Below, one piece after another: positions 48,266-57,387 of a stretch of 64,000 bases of DNA (the stretch's first letter is position 1; each line of letters opens with the position of its first letter). The notes under the pieces were generated by a model. That model was given only the letters and a program-made list of their open reading frames with translations, did not search any database and was not told where the DNA came from. Location of the stretch: positions 34,126-98,125 of the forward strand of contig NZ_JAGPXB010000014.1 of the NCBI RefSeq assembly GCF_018069925.1, read 5' to 3'. Source of the DNA: Flavobacterium erciyesense. GTDB lineage: Bacteria > Bacteroidota > Bacteroidia > Flavobacteriales > Flavobacteriaceae. The position numbers and the translations under genes were made by a program.

Positions 48266-49795
48266 GTGACTCAAAGCAGTAATAAACAAATTAAAACAGC
48301 AGCAATTATTTCCTATATATCTATTATTTTTAATATTATTAGTGGGTTAATATATACTCCCTGGATGGTTAAAAGTATTGGTAAATCAGATTATGGTTTG
48401 TATGTTTTGGTTTCTTCTTTTTTAATTTATTTTACGATTGATTTTGGCTTAGGTCAAGCAACGGCTCGTTTTTTAGCCAAATATCGCGCTGAAAATGAGG
48501 AGCAAAAGGTAAACCAATTGTTGAGTTTAACTACTAAAATTTATTTAGGTATAAGCTTAATAATGATGACAGCGCTAATAGTTGTGTTTTTTTTTATTCA
48601 AAATATTTTCATGCAATTAAATGCAGCCGAAATTGAAAAATTCAAAATCATCTATGTAATTGCAGGTTTGTTTAGTGTGGTTTCGTTCCCGTTCATGTCT
48701 CTGAACGGCATTTTTATTGCTTATGAACGCTTTGTTGTACTTAAGCTTTGCGATATTTTAAGTAAAATAGGGGTAATACTTTTTATGGTTTGTGCCATTT
48801 TATTGGGCTATAAATTGTACGCCCTAATTGCCATAAATGCATTTATAGGGATTATTGTTATTGTGTTTAAATTGAGCTATATATTTAAAACTACTGCAAT
48901 AAGAATCGATCTAAAATATACAAGTAAAACTTTAACCCGAGAACTTTTTAGTTTTTCTATTTGGAGCAGTATACTCGGAATTGCACAACGTTTGATTATA
49001 AATATTGCTCCTACTCTTTTGGGTATTTACTCAGGCACTACGGCTATCGCAGTTTTTTCAATTGGGATACTAATTGAGAGTTATGTTTGGACCTTTGCCA
49101 GTGCATTAAATGGTTTATTCTTACCAAAAGTTTCTGGCTTATTATCTACTTCCGCAAATAGAGAGCAAGTATTGCAATTAATGGTAAAAGTAGGTAGAAT
49201 TCAATTGTTTTTAATTGGGATATTGTACATTGGTATGATAACCTTGGGGCAAGAATTTATCATCCTCTGGATGGGGTCTGAGTTTACTAATTCTTTTCCC
49301 ATAGTACTTATGCTAATTTTTCCTGGTTTTTTTACGCTTACTCAAGAAATTGCTTCCACATTGTTATATGTTGAAAACAAAATTAAATTTAAAGCTATCA
49401 TTTATATGGTTGCCGCAATCACGAGTATGGTTTTATCTGTGTTTCTGATACCATATTTTGGCACAATAGGTGCTGCTATGGGCATTGTAATTTCTCTCAT
49501 AATTTTTGAAGTGATAGGTGTCAATATTTTTTATTATAAAATTATGAAAATAAATATATTTTATTTCTTGAAGGCTTGTTTGTTTAAAATGCTACCATCT
49601 TTGGCAATAGTTTTAGCATTTGGTTTGGCATTGAATTATTATATTTCGGCGATTAATTTTGTTGTTTTTTTTATTAAGGCTGGTTTAATTGCTGCTGTAT
49701 ACCTGCTTGTTATGTGGTTTTTTAGCTTAAACAAATATGAAAAAGAATTAATTTTATCTATTTATAAAAAATTTACGCCTAATAAATTAAACTAA
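48266..49795 (+). CDS. Wzx-like oligosaccharide flippase
   Basis: A 509-aa membrane protein with about 12-14 hydrophobic segments, typical of the MOP/Wzx family. It begins with a GTG start, then AAIISYISIIFNIISGLIYTPWMV, and GKSDYGLYVLVSSF follows early. It would flip the lipid-linked repeat unit to the periplasm. The next gene starts directly after the stop codon. Confidence 0.85.
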   Translation: MTQSSNKQIKTAAIISYISIIFNIISGLIYTPWMVKSIGKSDYGLYVLVSSFLIYFTIDFGLGQATARFLAKYRAENEEQKVNQLLSLTTKIYLGISLIMMTALIVVFFFIQNIFMQLNAAEIEKFKIIYVIAGLFSVVSFPFMSLNGIFIAYERFVVLKLCDILSKIGVILFMVCAILLGYKLYALIAINAFIGIIVIVFKLSYIFKTTAIRIDLKYTSKTLTRELFSFSIWSSILGIAQRLIINIAPTLLGIYSGTTAIAVFSIGILIESYVWTFASALNGLFLPKVSGLLSTSANREQVLQLMVKVGRIQLFLIGILYIGMITLGQEFIILWMGSEFTNSFPIVLMLIFPGFFTLTQEIASTLLYVENKIKFKAIIYMVAAITSMVLSVFLIPYFGTIGAAMGIVISLIIFEVIGVNIFYYKIMKINIFYFLKACLFKMLPSLAIVLAFGLALNYYISAINFVVFFIKAGLIAAVYLLVMWFFSLNKYEKELILSIYKKFTPNKLN

Positions 49796-50800
49796 ATGCC
49801 TCTAATCAGTATTATAATTCCGGTTTACAAAGTCGAAGCCTATTTGCATAAATGTATCAATAGCGTGTTGGATCAAGATTTTAAGGATATTGAAATTATC
49901 CTTGTTGATGACGGTTCACCCGATAATTGTCCTGCAATTTGCGATGCTTTTGCAAAAAAAGATGCCAGAGTAAAGGTCATCCATAAAAAAAACGGTGGCT
50001 TGTCAGATGCTCGTAATGAAGGTATGAAAATTGCTACTGGAGAATACCTGATGTTTTTAGATAGCGATGATTATTGGGACGGTAAAGATTGCTTGTTTAA
50101 CTTGGTACAATCCATGCAAGTTTCCAACGCCGATATCATTTTGTATGGCGCTAAAGATGTATTTGTAGAGAGCAATACCACCAGAGTAGCAAGAGGAAAT
50201 TATGACATAGCAACTATTAGAAAAGGGAAAGATGCCGCAATACAGTCCTTATTTGCAACGCATCATTTTCCAGGTTCGGCTTGGATATTAACTATTAAAA
50301 GAAGTTTGGTATTAGAGCATGAATTGTTCTTTGTCACTGGCATTAAAGCCGAGGATATTGATTGGCTTATTCATTCGTTTAGCAAAGCAGCATCTTTCGA
50401 TGCAGTGAATGATGCGTTTTATATGTATATCAAAAACAGACCGGGAGCCATAACGACAACTGCCGATTCAAAAAGTGCAATAGATATTTTGTTTTCAGTA
50501 TCAAAATGGAGGCCTTTATTAGAGAAAGATTTATCCCCTACCAATACTTACTTGTTGTCTTACTTGGCCTATCAATATATAACGGCTTACATTATTTATG
50601 CGGATGTTCCTGCAAATGAAAAAAGCTCATTGTATGCAGCACTGCAAAAAAATGTCGGGATATTAAAATATGCGCAAGGTAAAAAGACGGTAATGAGTAA
50701 AATAATAATACAGTTGTTTGGGGTTGAATTAGGAGCTAAAATTTTTAAAACAGTACATTTTGTGATGAACAAATGGCCTAGCTTAAAAAAAATTGTTTAA
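49796..50800 (+). CDS. glycosyltransferase family 2
   Basis: A 334-aa GT-A enzyme. LISIIIPVYKVEAYLHKCINSVL, LVDDGSPDNCPAICD, NGGLSDARNEGM and the metal site LMFLDSDDYW are all in place. KAEDIDWLIHSF fits the catalytic ED motif. It starts at the base after the wzx stop codon, so translation is probably coupled. Confidence 0.85.
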   Translation: MPLISIIIPVYKVEAYLHKCINSVLDQDFKDIEIILVDDGSPDNCPAICDAFAKKDARVKVIHKKNGGLSDARNEGMKIATGEYLMFLDSDDYWDGKDCLFNLVQSMQVSNADIILYGAKDVFVESNTTRVARGNYDIATIRKGKDAAIQSLFATHHFPGSAWILTIKRSLVLEHELFFVTGIKAEDIDWLIHSFSKAASFDAVNDAFYMYIKNRPGAITTTADSKSAIDILFSVSKWRPLLEKDLSPTNTYLLSYLAYQYITAYIIYADVPANEKSSLYAALQKNVGILKYAQGKKTVMSKIIIQLFGVELGAKIFKTVHFVMNKWPSLKKIV

Positions 50801-50804
50801 TACA

Positions 50805-52112
50805 ATGAATAAAAAAAGAATATTAGTAATTTCTGGCGAATCCTGGCGCGACGATAGTAATGGCGGTAATGTGTTATCTAATTTGTTCAGCACTTTTACT
50901 GACGAATATGAATTTGCGCAAATTTATACGAATCCAGCAATGCCTTCTAATGCTATTTGTACAAAATATTTTCATATTTCTGAAGGAGAAGTCATAAAAG
51001 CATTCCTTAAAAACCAAACTTTTGGAAGAGAACTCCAAACTTCAGACTATTTGAATCAAGATAGCAAAGAGGTAGCAAGTACCTCAAGTGCTACTTGGCT
51101 TACTTTTTTAAAAAAATTAAACTTCCCTATATTTCACACCCTGCAAGATTTAATATGGAGAGGTTCAAAATGGCAAACACCTGAATTGGAGAAATTTGTT
51201 CTAGACTACAATCCAGATGTGATTTTTGCACCAATGTATTATAGTCTTTTTATGCACCGTATTGATCGTTATGTAGCGAATTTGACAGGAAAAAAAATGA
51301 TTTCTTACGTTTCTGATGATCATCTTACCTTTCGTCAGTTTTCTATTTCTCCTGTATACTGGTTTAACAGACTACTATTGCGAAAAAATGTTATTGCTAC
51401 CGCAAAACACTATTCCTTGTTGTATACAATGACACAAGAACAGCTTGAAGAATATCAGCCGGTACTGAAAGTACCAATGAAAGTATTGAAAAAAACGGGA
51501 AATTTTGAAGGGGTTCCTCCGTTAAAAATAGACTGTGGAAATCCTTTAATTTTAATGTACGGTGGAAATCTAATTTACAACCGTTATAAAACATTGCATA
51601 AATTAGCACACGCAATAAAAGAAATAAATCAAAATGGGATTAAAATTCAGCTCCATATTTATACACAGACACCCATCACTGAAAAACTAAAATTGTTGTT
51701 GGATGATGGTCAAAACAGTTTGTTATTAGGTAAGGTCTCGATGAAAGAGTTAACTATTAAATATGCGGAGGCTGATTTAGTACTGCATGTAGAATCATTC
51801 GAATTAAAGCAGCGATTACTCACCAGACTTTCTTTCTCTACTAAAATTATTGATTTAATGCATACCGGAAGAGGAATTTTGGCCATTTGCTCTAAAGAGA
51901 GTTCTCCTTACAAATACCTTAAATCCCAGGATGCCGCCATCTGTGTTGCTGATGTTTCCGATATAAAAAAGACATTATTAGATTTATTAGCCTTTCCGAA
52001 ACAAATTAATGAATATGCAAGTAAAGCATGGGATTGTGGTAAGAGAAACCATAATGAAAAAAATATTATTAAGGATTTACAGGCCGATTTTAAATCAATG
52101 ATAAATGAATAA
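50805..52112 (+). CDS. putative GT-B glycosyltransferase
   Basis: A 435-aa protein with ILVISGESWRDDSNGGNVLSNL at the N-terminus, which resembles a nucleotide-sugar transferase fold. The second half has LILMYGGNLIYNRYKTLHKLAHAI and a C-terminal STKIIDLMHTGRGILAI segment similar to the GT4 donor-binding region, but the E-x7-E motif is not clear. The ATG at 50805 is preferred to a TTG at 50793 that overlaps the previous gene. Family assignment is tentative. Confidence 0.6.
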   Translation: MNKKRILVISGESWRDDSNGGNVLSNLFSTFTDEYEFAQIYTNPAMPSNAICTKYFHISEGEVIKAFLKNQTFGRELQTSDYLNQDSKEVASTSSATWLTFLKKLNFPIFHTLQDLIWRGSKWQTPELEKFVLDYNPDVIFAPMYYSLFMHRIDRYVANLTGKKMISYVSDDHLTFRQFSISPVYWFNRLLLRKNVIATAKHYSLLYTMTQEQLEEYQPVLKVPMKVLKKTGNFEGVPPLKIDCGNPLILMYGGNLIYNRYKTLHKLAHAIKEINQNGIKIQLHIYTQTPITEKLKLLLDDGQNSLLLGKVSMKELTIKYAEADLVLHVESFELKQRLLTRLSFSTKIIDLMHTGRGILAICSKESSPYKYLKSQDAAICVADVSDIKKTLLDLLAFPKQINEYASKAWDCGKRNHNEKNIIKDLQADFKSMINE

Positions 52113-53154
52113 TAGTATGATTCATCCCTTAATTTCAATAGTAGTTCCTGTTTATAATGTTGAATATTACCTTCAGGAATGTCTGGATAGTTTGATAAAC
52201 CAAACGTATCAAAATATTGAAATTATCATAGTTAATGACGAAAGCCCTGATAATTGCCTGCAAATTATTGAGGATTATGCGCGGAAAGATGCTCGTGTAA
52301 AATACATTGATCAAAAAAACACAGGACTTTCGGGTGCCCGTAATGCAGGTATCAATCTCTCGAGAGGTGACTTCATCATGTTTGTTGATAGCGATGATTG
52401 GATTGATGTAGATTGTTTGGAACAAATGTCAAAATATGCTGCGAATCATGATTTAGTCCTAGCCTCTTATTACCGAGAATTTATTAATAAATCTCAAATA
52501 CGCAAATTAAATTGTGCAGGGTTTTATTCGTCAGAGTTTATTCAAAGAAGAATTGTAGGGCTACTGGAAGAAGAATTGTCTGATCCATCACAAGCTGATA
52601 GTTTAGTGACCGTTTGGGCAAAAATATACAAGAGTGACATTATAAAGCGGTATTCATTACAATTTATTTCAACCAAAGAAATTGGAACATCAGAGGATTT
52701 GTTATTTAATTTAGAATATCTTGAATATTGTAAAACCTGTTTTGTTATTGACAGCCCTTTGTATCATTACAGAAGGTATAATTTAAATTCATTTACCTCG
52801 ACAAATAAGAAAAATTTATTTTTAGACTGGAAAAATTTGTTTGTAAAAATCAATACAATGATTGCCAACAAAAATGAAGATTTTCAGCAGGCTTATTACA
52901 ATAGAGTGTCCTTAAGTCTTATTGGTTTGGGAATTAACGAAATGAGTAGTTCGGATTCTTTTGTTAAAAAGTACAAAAATTTAAAGGATTATTTAAATGA
53001 TGATCTTTACGTAAAAGCTTTTTCAAAACTAGATTTTAGTTTTTCACCGTTACATTGGAGGAGTCTCTTTTATTTCGCGAAAATTAGATTTACTTTCGGA
53101 GTTTTTGTGGTTTTAAAAGTCATTTATTACATCGTGAAATCTAAGAATAAATAA
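52105..53154 (+). CDS. glycosyltransferase family 2
   Basis: A 349-aa GT-A enzyme. LISIVVPVYNVEYYLQECLDSL, IVNDESPDNCLQI, NTGLSGARNAGI and metal-binding FVDSDDWID are clear. TSEDLLFNLEYL fits the catalytic ED motif. The start at 52105 overlaps the upstream gene by 8 nt. A second ATG at 52117 is equally possible. Confidence 0.83.
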   Translation: MNNSMIHPLISIVVPVYNVEYYLQECLDSLINQTYQNIEIIIVNDESPDNCLQIIEDYARKDARVKYIDQKNTGLSGARNAGINLSRGDFIMFVDSDDWIDVDCLEQMSKYAANHDLVLASYYREFINKSQIRKLNCAGFYSSEFIQRRIVGLLEEELSDPSQADSLVTVWAKIYKSDIIKRYSLQFISTKEIGTSEDLLFNLEYLEYCKTCFVIDSPLYHYRRYNLNSFTSTNKKNLFLDWKNLFVKINTMIANKNEDFQQAYYNRVSLSLIGLGINEMSSSDSFVKKYKNLKDYLNDDLYVKAFSKLDFSFSPLHWRSLFYFAKIRFTFGVFVVLKVIYYIVKSKNK

Positions 53155-53169
53155 TTTGATTGGTATAAA

Positions 53170-54327
53170 ATGACTAAACCTAAACTCATCCGAACAGCAA
53201 CGGTAGCCATGTCTTTGGATTATTTATTGAAAGGACAGCTCGCTTTTTTAAATAAAAAATATGATGTAGTTGCAGTTTCAGGAGCAGATGAACACTTAGA
53301 AGCAGTGGCGTCAAGAGAAAAAGTGCGAACTGTTTCAGTGCCTATGCAACGACCGATCAAACCATGGCAGGACCTTATTTCTCTCTGGAAATTGTACCGT
53401 TTGTTTCGGTCTGAAAAACCTCATATTGTACATTCTATAACGCCAAAAGCGGGCTTGTTAAGCATGACTGCCGCATTTTTTGCAGGAGTTCCTGTAAGGA
53501 TCCATACTTTCACCGGATTAATTTTTCCTTCAAAAACAGGTATCCTGCAACAAATTTTAATTGTAATGGATAAAATTCTGTGTTTGTTTGCCACACATAT
53601 TTATCCAGAGGGGCAAGGAGTTCTTCAGGATTTAAAAAAGTTTGGCATCACTAATAAAAAGCTTTCGGTATTGGCAAACGGTAATGTGAACGGAATTGAT
53701 GTAGAATATTTTGACCCCAAACAACTAGAACCAGCTAAAATTGTCGCACTAAAACAAGAATTGAATATTGAAGTAACTGATTTTGTTTATATTTTTGTTG
53801 GTCGTTTAGTAGCAGATAAAGGTTTAAAAGAATTGGTGGCTGCCTTTTTGAAATTGGAGTCACAAGTTAGGGGAATCAAACTACTATTGGTAGGTCGGCT
53901 AGAGCCTGAACTCGACCCGCTTGATGAACACACTATACAAGCTATTCATGAGTCAAATAGTATCATTGAACTTGGCTTTCAAAAAGACGTGCGGAAGTAT
54001 TTTTCGATAGCCAATGCGCTCGTATTTCCTAGCTACCGCGAAGGTTTTCCAAATGTAGTATTGCAAGCAGGAGCTATGGGGTTACCCACAATTGCGACCG
54101 ATATTTCTGGATGTAATGAAATTATTAAACCAGGATACAACGGAATTTTAGTGCCTGTAAAAAATGATGTAAAACTTTTTGATAGTATGTTTCAATTGGT
54201 GACAAATAGGGTGTTTTGTAACGAACTAGCTTTCAATTCACGAAGTGTAATTGTTGAAAAGTACCAACAGCGATTAGTTTGGGAAGCCATAGCGGCTGAG
54301 TATAATAGAATTTTATATGATGTATAA
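53170..54327 (+). CDS. glycosyltransferase family 4
   Basis: A 385-aa GT-B enzyme. IRTATVAMSLDYLLKGQLAFL and HSITPKAGLLSMTAAFFAGVPVRIHTFTGL match the PglA/WbpT-like GT4 group that acts right after the initiating transferase. IFVGRLVADKGLKELV and the E-x7-E site SYREGFPNVVLQAGAMG are present. It overlaps the following PglC-type gene by 11 nt. The pair probably adds the first two sugars. Confidence 0.85.
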   Translation: MTKPKLIRTATVAMSLDYLLKGQLAFLNKKYDVVAVSGADEHLEAVASREKVRTVSVPMQRPIKPWQDLISLWKLYRLFRSEKPHIVHSITPKAGLLSMTAAFFAGVPVRIHTFTGLIFPSKTGILQQILIVMDKILCLFATHIYPEGQGVLQDLKKFGITNKKLSVLANGNVNGIDVEYFDPKQLEPAKIVALKQELNIEVTDFVYIFVGRLVADKGLKELVAAFLKLESQVRGIKLLLVGRLEPELDPLDEHTIQAIHESNSIIELGFQKDVRKYFSIANALVFPSYREGFPNVVLQAGAMGLPTIATDISGCNEIIKPGYNGILVPVKNDVKLFDSMFQLVTNRVFCNELAFNSRSVIVEKYQQRLVWEAIAAEYNRILYDV

Positions 54328-54919
54328 AGATTTTTTTAAAATCATTTTTGATAAATTAGCCAGTGCAATAGGATTGGTTTTGCTTAGCCCTATATTTTTG
54401 ATTTGTACCATAGGATTGTTTTTTGCCAATCACGGCAAACCCTTTTTCTTTCAAAGCAGACCAGGTAAACACGGGAAAGTGTTTCGAATTATTAAGTTCA
54501 AAACAATGAATGAAAAAAAGGATACAACTGGTAAATTGCTTTCAGACGCAGAGCGATTGACAGTAATTGGGTCTTTTGTGCGCAAAACCTCATTAGATGA
54601 AATTCCTCAATTAATTAATGTGTTAAAAGGCGATATGAGTTTAATAGGGCCAAGACCATTGCTAGTATCCTATTTACATTTATACTCTGATTTTCAAAAT
54701 CGCAGGCATGAAGTAAAACCAGGCATTACAGGTTGGGCACAAGTGAATGGGCGCAACGCCATAAGTTGGGATAAAAAATTTGAATTGGATGTCTTTTATG
54801 TAGATAACCAGTCTTTTGCACTAGATTTCAAAATTTTATTAATGACAATTCAAAAAGTAGTAAAAAGCGAAGGTATTAACGCTGCTAATGCAGCTACAAT
54901 TGAACCTTTCAATGGCTGA
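54317..54919 (+). CDS. initiating sugar transferase, PglC type
   Basis: Monotopic phosphoglycosyl transferase (200 aa) that puts the first sugar-phosphate on undecaprenyl phosphate. A membrane-associated N-terminal helix (KLASAIGLVLLSPIFLI) precedes FFFQSRPGKHGKVF and FKTMN. The catalytic Asp-Glu pair is in TSLDEIPQLINVLKGDMSLIGPRP (split). It lacks the large N-terminal membrane domain of WcaJ. With PglD, PglE and PglF homologues next to it, UDP-diacetylbacillosamine is the likely donor. Confidence 0.88.
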   Translation: MMYKDFFKIIFDKLASAIGLVLLSPIFLICTIGLFFANHGKPFFFQSRPGKHGKVFRIIKFKTMNEKKDTTGKLLSDAERLTVIGSFVRKTSLDEIPQLINVLKGDMSLIGPRPLLVSYLHLYSDFQNRRHEVKPGITGWAQVNGRNAISWDKKFELDVFYVDNQSFALDFKILLMTIQKVVKSEGINAANAATIEPFNG

Positions 54920-55529
54920 GAAGTTATTTTTGTACGGGGCAAGTGGTCATGGTAAAGTGTTGTTTGACTTAATTCAGTCGAATAATCAATCAGTTGATGG
55001 CGTTGTTGATGATAACCCACTTTTGTACGATCTACTGGGAGTTCCAGTATATAGGAGTACTGAATTAAATCAGTTTCAAGGGAAGTTACTTATTTCAATT
55101 GGAGACAATGCCGTGCGTAAAGGGATTGCAAGGACTTGGTCCTCTAAAAAATTCTTTAAAGCAATTCATCCTAAAGCTACCGTCTCATCCTATGCAAACG
55201 TAGGGGTTGGCTCCGTGGTAATGGCGCACGCTGTTGTGCATGCGGATGTACAAATAGGAGTACATTGTATAGTAAATACGGGGGCTTTGGTAGAGCATGA
55301 TTGTAGCATCGGTGATTTTGTACACATCTCACCTAACGCTGCTGTAGCAGGTAATGTGATAATAGGCGAGGGAACACATGTAGGAATTGGTGCTTGTATC
55401 ATTCAGGGAATTCAAATTGGTAAATGGGTTACAATAGGCGCAGGAGCCGTAATTATTAAAGATGTGCCAGATTATGCTGTTGTAGTTGGTAATCCTGGAA
55501 AAATTATAAAATATAAAAAGAATGAATAA
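54912..55529 (+). CDS. PglD/NeuD-type acetyltransferase
   Basis: A 205-aa sugar O/N-acyltransferase. An N-terminal Rossmann-like part (LFLYGASGHGKVLFDLI) is followed by left-handed beta-helix hexapeptide repeats: VGVGSVVMAHAVVHADVQIG, HISPNAAVAGNVIIGEGTHVG and TIGAGAVIIKDVPDYAVVVGNPGK (in pieces). The catalytic His is in VEHDCSIGDFVHISPN. The ATG at 54912 overlaps the stop of the previous gene by 8 nt. It likely acetylates the 4-amino sugar from the next gene's product. Confidence 0.87.
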   Translation: MAEKLFLYGASGHGKVLFDLIQSNNQSVDGVVDDNPLLYDLLGVPVYRSTELNQFQGKLLISIGDNAVRKGIARTWSSKKFFKAIHPKATVSSYANVGVGSVVMAHAVVHADVQIGVHCIVNTGALVEHDCSIGDFVHISPNAAVAGNVIIGEGTHVGIGACIIQGIQIGKWVTIGAGAVIIKDVPDYAVVVGNPGKIIKYKKNE

Positions 55530-56670
55530 TTCAAAAATTTGGTTGTCCTCTCCACACATGGGAGGCAATGAACAAAAATACGTACAAGAAGCTTTTGATA
55601 GTAATTGGGTAGCGCCTTTGGGTCCTAATGTTAGTGGTTTCGAAAAAGATTTAGAATCGTACTTAGGGAACAACGCACATGTTGGCGCTTTAAGTTCAGG
55701 TACAGCAGCATTGCATTTAGGGTTGGTGCTCCTTGGGGTACAGGCTGGTGACGTAGTTTTATGCCAAAGTATGACTTTTTCTGCATCAGCAAATCCAATT
55801 TTGTATCAAGGTGCAATACCAGTGTTTATAGATAGTGAGACCGCTACATGGAATCTTTGCCCCGAAGCACTTGAGCAAGCAATTGTACAGGAAATAGCCA
55901 AAGGAAAAAAGCCTAAGGCTATTATTGCAGTGCATCTATACGGAGTTCCGTATCAAATTGAAGCCATAAGAGCGATAGCAGATCAATACGAGATTCCTAT
56001 TTTAGAAGACAGCGCAGAAGCATTGGGCAGTACGTACAAAGGCCAAAAATGTGGCACTTTTGGTGATATTGGCGTCCTGTCTTTTAATGGTAACAAAATT
56101 ATTACCACTTCTGGAGGTGGTGCTTTGGTGGCAAAATCAGAGGTAATTAAGGAGCGAGCCATTTTTTATGCTACCCAAGCAAGAGATGCAGCACCGCATT
56201 ACCAGCATAGTGTTATTGGCTATAATTACAGAATGAGTAACATTTGTGCCGGAATTGGTCGCGGACAAATGGAAGTACTAGATGATCATGTAGCAAAACG
56301 TCGTGAAATGCATGATTTTTACGAAGAATTATTTCAAGACCAAGAGGGTATAACTGTATTCACCGCGCCTGACTCGGATTATTTTGCAAATTATTGGCTA
56401 AGCGCTATCGTCATAGATCCCGAGAAAACAAATGGTTTGACTAGCGAGAAATTACGCTTGGCACTTGACGAGCACAACATAGAATCGAGACCATTATGGA
56501 AACCCATGCACCTACAACCTATTTTTGAGCAATATGCCTATTATGGTACAACGGTTTCTCAGGACCTGTTTGAAAATGGATTGTGTTTGCCATCAGGGTC
56601 GAATTTGACTGAAGATGATAAAACACGAATTAATTTAGCAATAATGGAAATACTAGTCAGTTTTAAATAA
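55522..56670 (+). CDS. PglE-type PLP aminotransferase
   Basis: DegT/DnrJ/EryC1/StrS-family sugar aminotransferase (382 aa). WLSSPHMGGNEQKYVQEAF at the start, LEDSAEALGSTYKG (PLP-pyridine contact Asp163) and the Schiff-base Lys192 in SFNGNKIITTSGGG are visible. It would aminate the C4 keto group made by the PglF-type dehydratase. It overlaps the acetyltransferase by 8 nt and ends the long module B. Confidence 0.9.
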   Translation: MNNSKIWLSSPHMGGNEQKYVQEAFDSNWVAPLGPNVSGFEKDLESYLGNNAHVGALSSGTAALHLGLVLLGVQAGDVVLCQSMTFSASANPILYQGAIPVFIDSETATWNLCPEALEQAIVQEIAKGKKPKAIIAVHLYGVPYQIEAIRAIADQYEIPILEDSAEALGSTYKGQKCGTFGDIGVLSFNGNKIITTSGGGALVAKSEVIKERAIFYATQARDAAPHYQHSVIGYNYRMSNICAGIGRGQMEVLDDHVAKRREMHDFYEELFQDQEGITVFTAPDSDYFANYWLSAIVIDPEKTNGLTSEKLRLALDEHNIESRPLWKPMHLQPIFEQYAYYGTTVSQDLFENGLCLPSGSNLTEDDKTRINLAIMEILVSFK

Positions 56671-56736
56671 CGCGTTGAGTGAAATTAGTAGGAACGTCAG
56701 TTGGAGTATTTTTTATGTAGTAAAACCGAACAACAC

Positions 56737-56778
56737 TTCTCGGTACGCTTCGCTACGCAAAGTGACGCATATCGAGAA
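56737..56778. repeat. imperfect palindrome after module B
   Basis: TTCTCGGTACGC (56737-56748) faces GCATATCGAGAA (56767-56778), complementary except for two wobble-type positions, with an 18-nt loop rich in GC steps. No T-tract follows. It resembles a dispersed intergenic repeat more than a terminator. Confidence 0.5.
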
Positions 56779-57140
56779 CCGTTTTAATTGAAATTTTTCC
56801 ATTTCCTCAGTTCAAGGGAAGGGGGCTACACTTTTTTCTTCCCCAACCTTTGGAAAAAAAACTTGATCAGGCATAAAATCGAAAGTAAAAATCAATTTCA
56901 CCCTGCGTGTCGGCATTCTTTTTTTGTCTAAATTCGAAAGCGAATAGTAAAATAGTTTTTTGTTTTTGACTTGAGACAAAAAATACGCTATAACTATTTG
57001 TAAAATATTTTTGTTAGTGGAAAACTCTTTCAATCAAAAATCCGATGAAAACAAAATGATTTTCGATAGAAATATTGCGTTTATAACAAGTCACAATTTG
57101 ATTTTTTTAGTTGTAATATTAATTCATTCTTCGTCCTAGA

Positions 57141-57184
57141 TACTCCATACATACTCCGTACATACCCCATACATAACCGCAACA
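57141..57184. repeat. 11-bp tandem repeat, four copies
   Basis: TACTCCATACA, TACTCCGTACA, TACCCCATACA and TAACCGCAACA follow each other without gaps, 89-132 bp upstream of the pglF promoter box. A fifth, more degenerate unit (TATCCTATAGT) may follow. The period is close to one helical turn. Confidence 0.65.
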
Positions 57185-57272
57185 TATCCTATAGTTGTTT
57201 TCAGAAAAATCAGGTTTGTAATTTCAAAAATATTTTTAGAAATGCGGGTGTGTAATAACGTATTTTAATTCT

Positions 57273-57280
57273 TATATTTG
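57273..57280 (+). promoter_or_regulatory. pglF promoter box
   Basis: TATATTTG matches TAnnTTTG. The 11-bp tandem repeats lie about 90-130 bp upstream. Confidence 0.5.
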
Positions 57281-57387
57281 TCCTGTAAGTTATATCAAAT
57301 CAATCAAAAATTTTGCGTAATTCTTCTACAAAAAAACCTACTCAATTTATCGCTGCCATTGCAGATAAGCTGAATTTGAGAATAAAC

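Larger units (their letters stand above)
56671..57387 (+). other. intergenic region before pglF
   Basis: This stretch of about 700 nt has no gene I can support. It contains an imperfect palindrome (56737-56778), an 11-bp tandem repeat (57141-57184) and a TAnnTTTG box (57273-57280). The region between is A/T-rich. A TTG-started extension of pglF would begin at 57313. Confidence 0.6.

Noticed and set aside
56812..57033. A 73-codon minus-strand ORF in the pglF upstream region
   Set aside because: It has no recognisable domain and no promoter, and lies in A/T-rich non-coding DNA with a polypurine hairpin. Its codon pattern looks random.
57313..57387. TTG-started 25-residue extension of the PglF-like protein
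   Set aside because: It is polar and not conserved by eye, and the ATG at 57388 starts directly before the membrane domain. It cannot be excluded.
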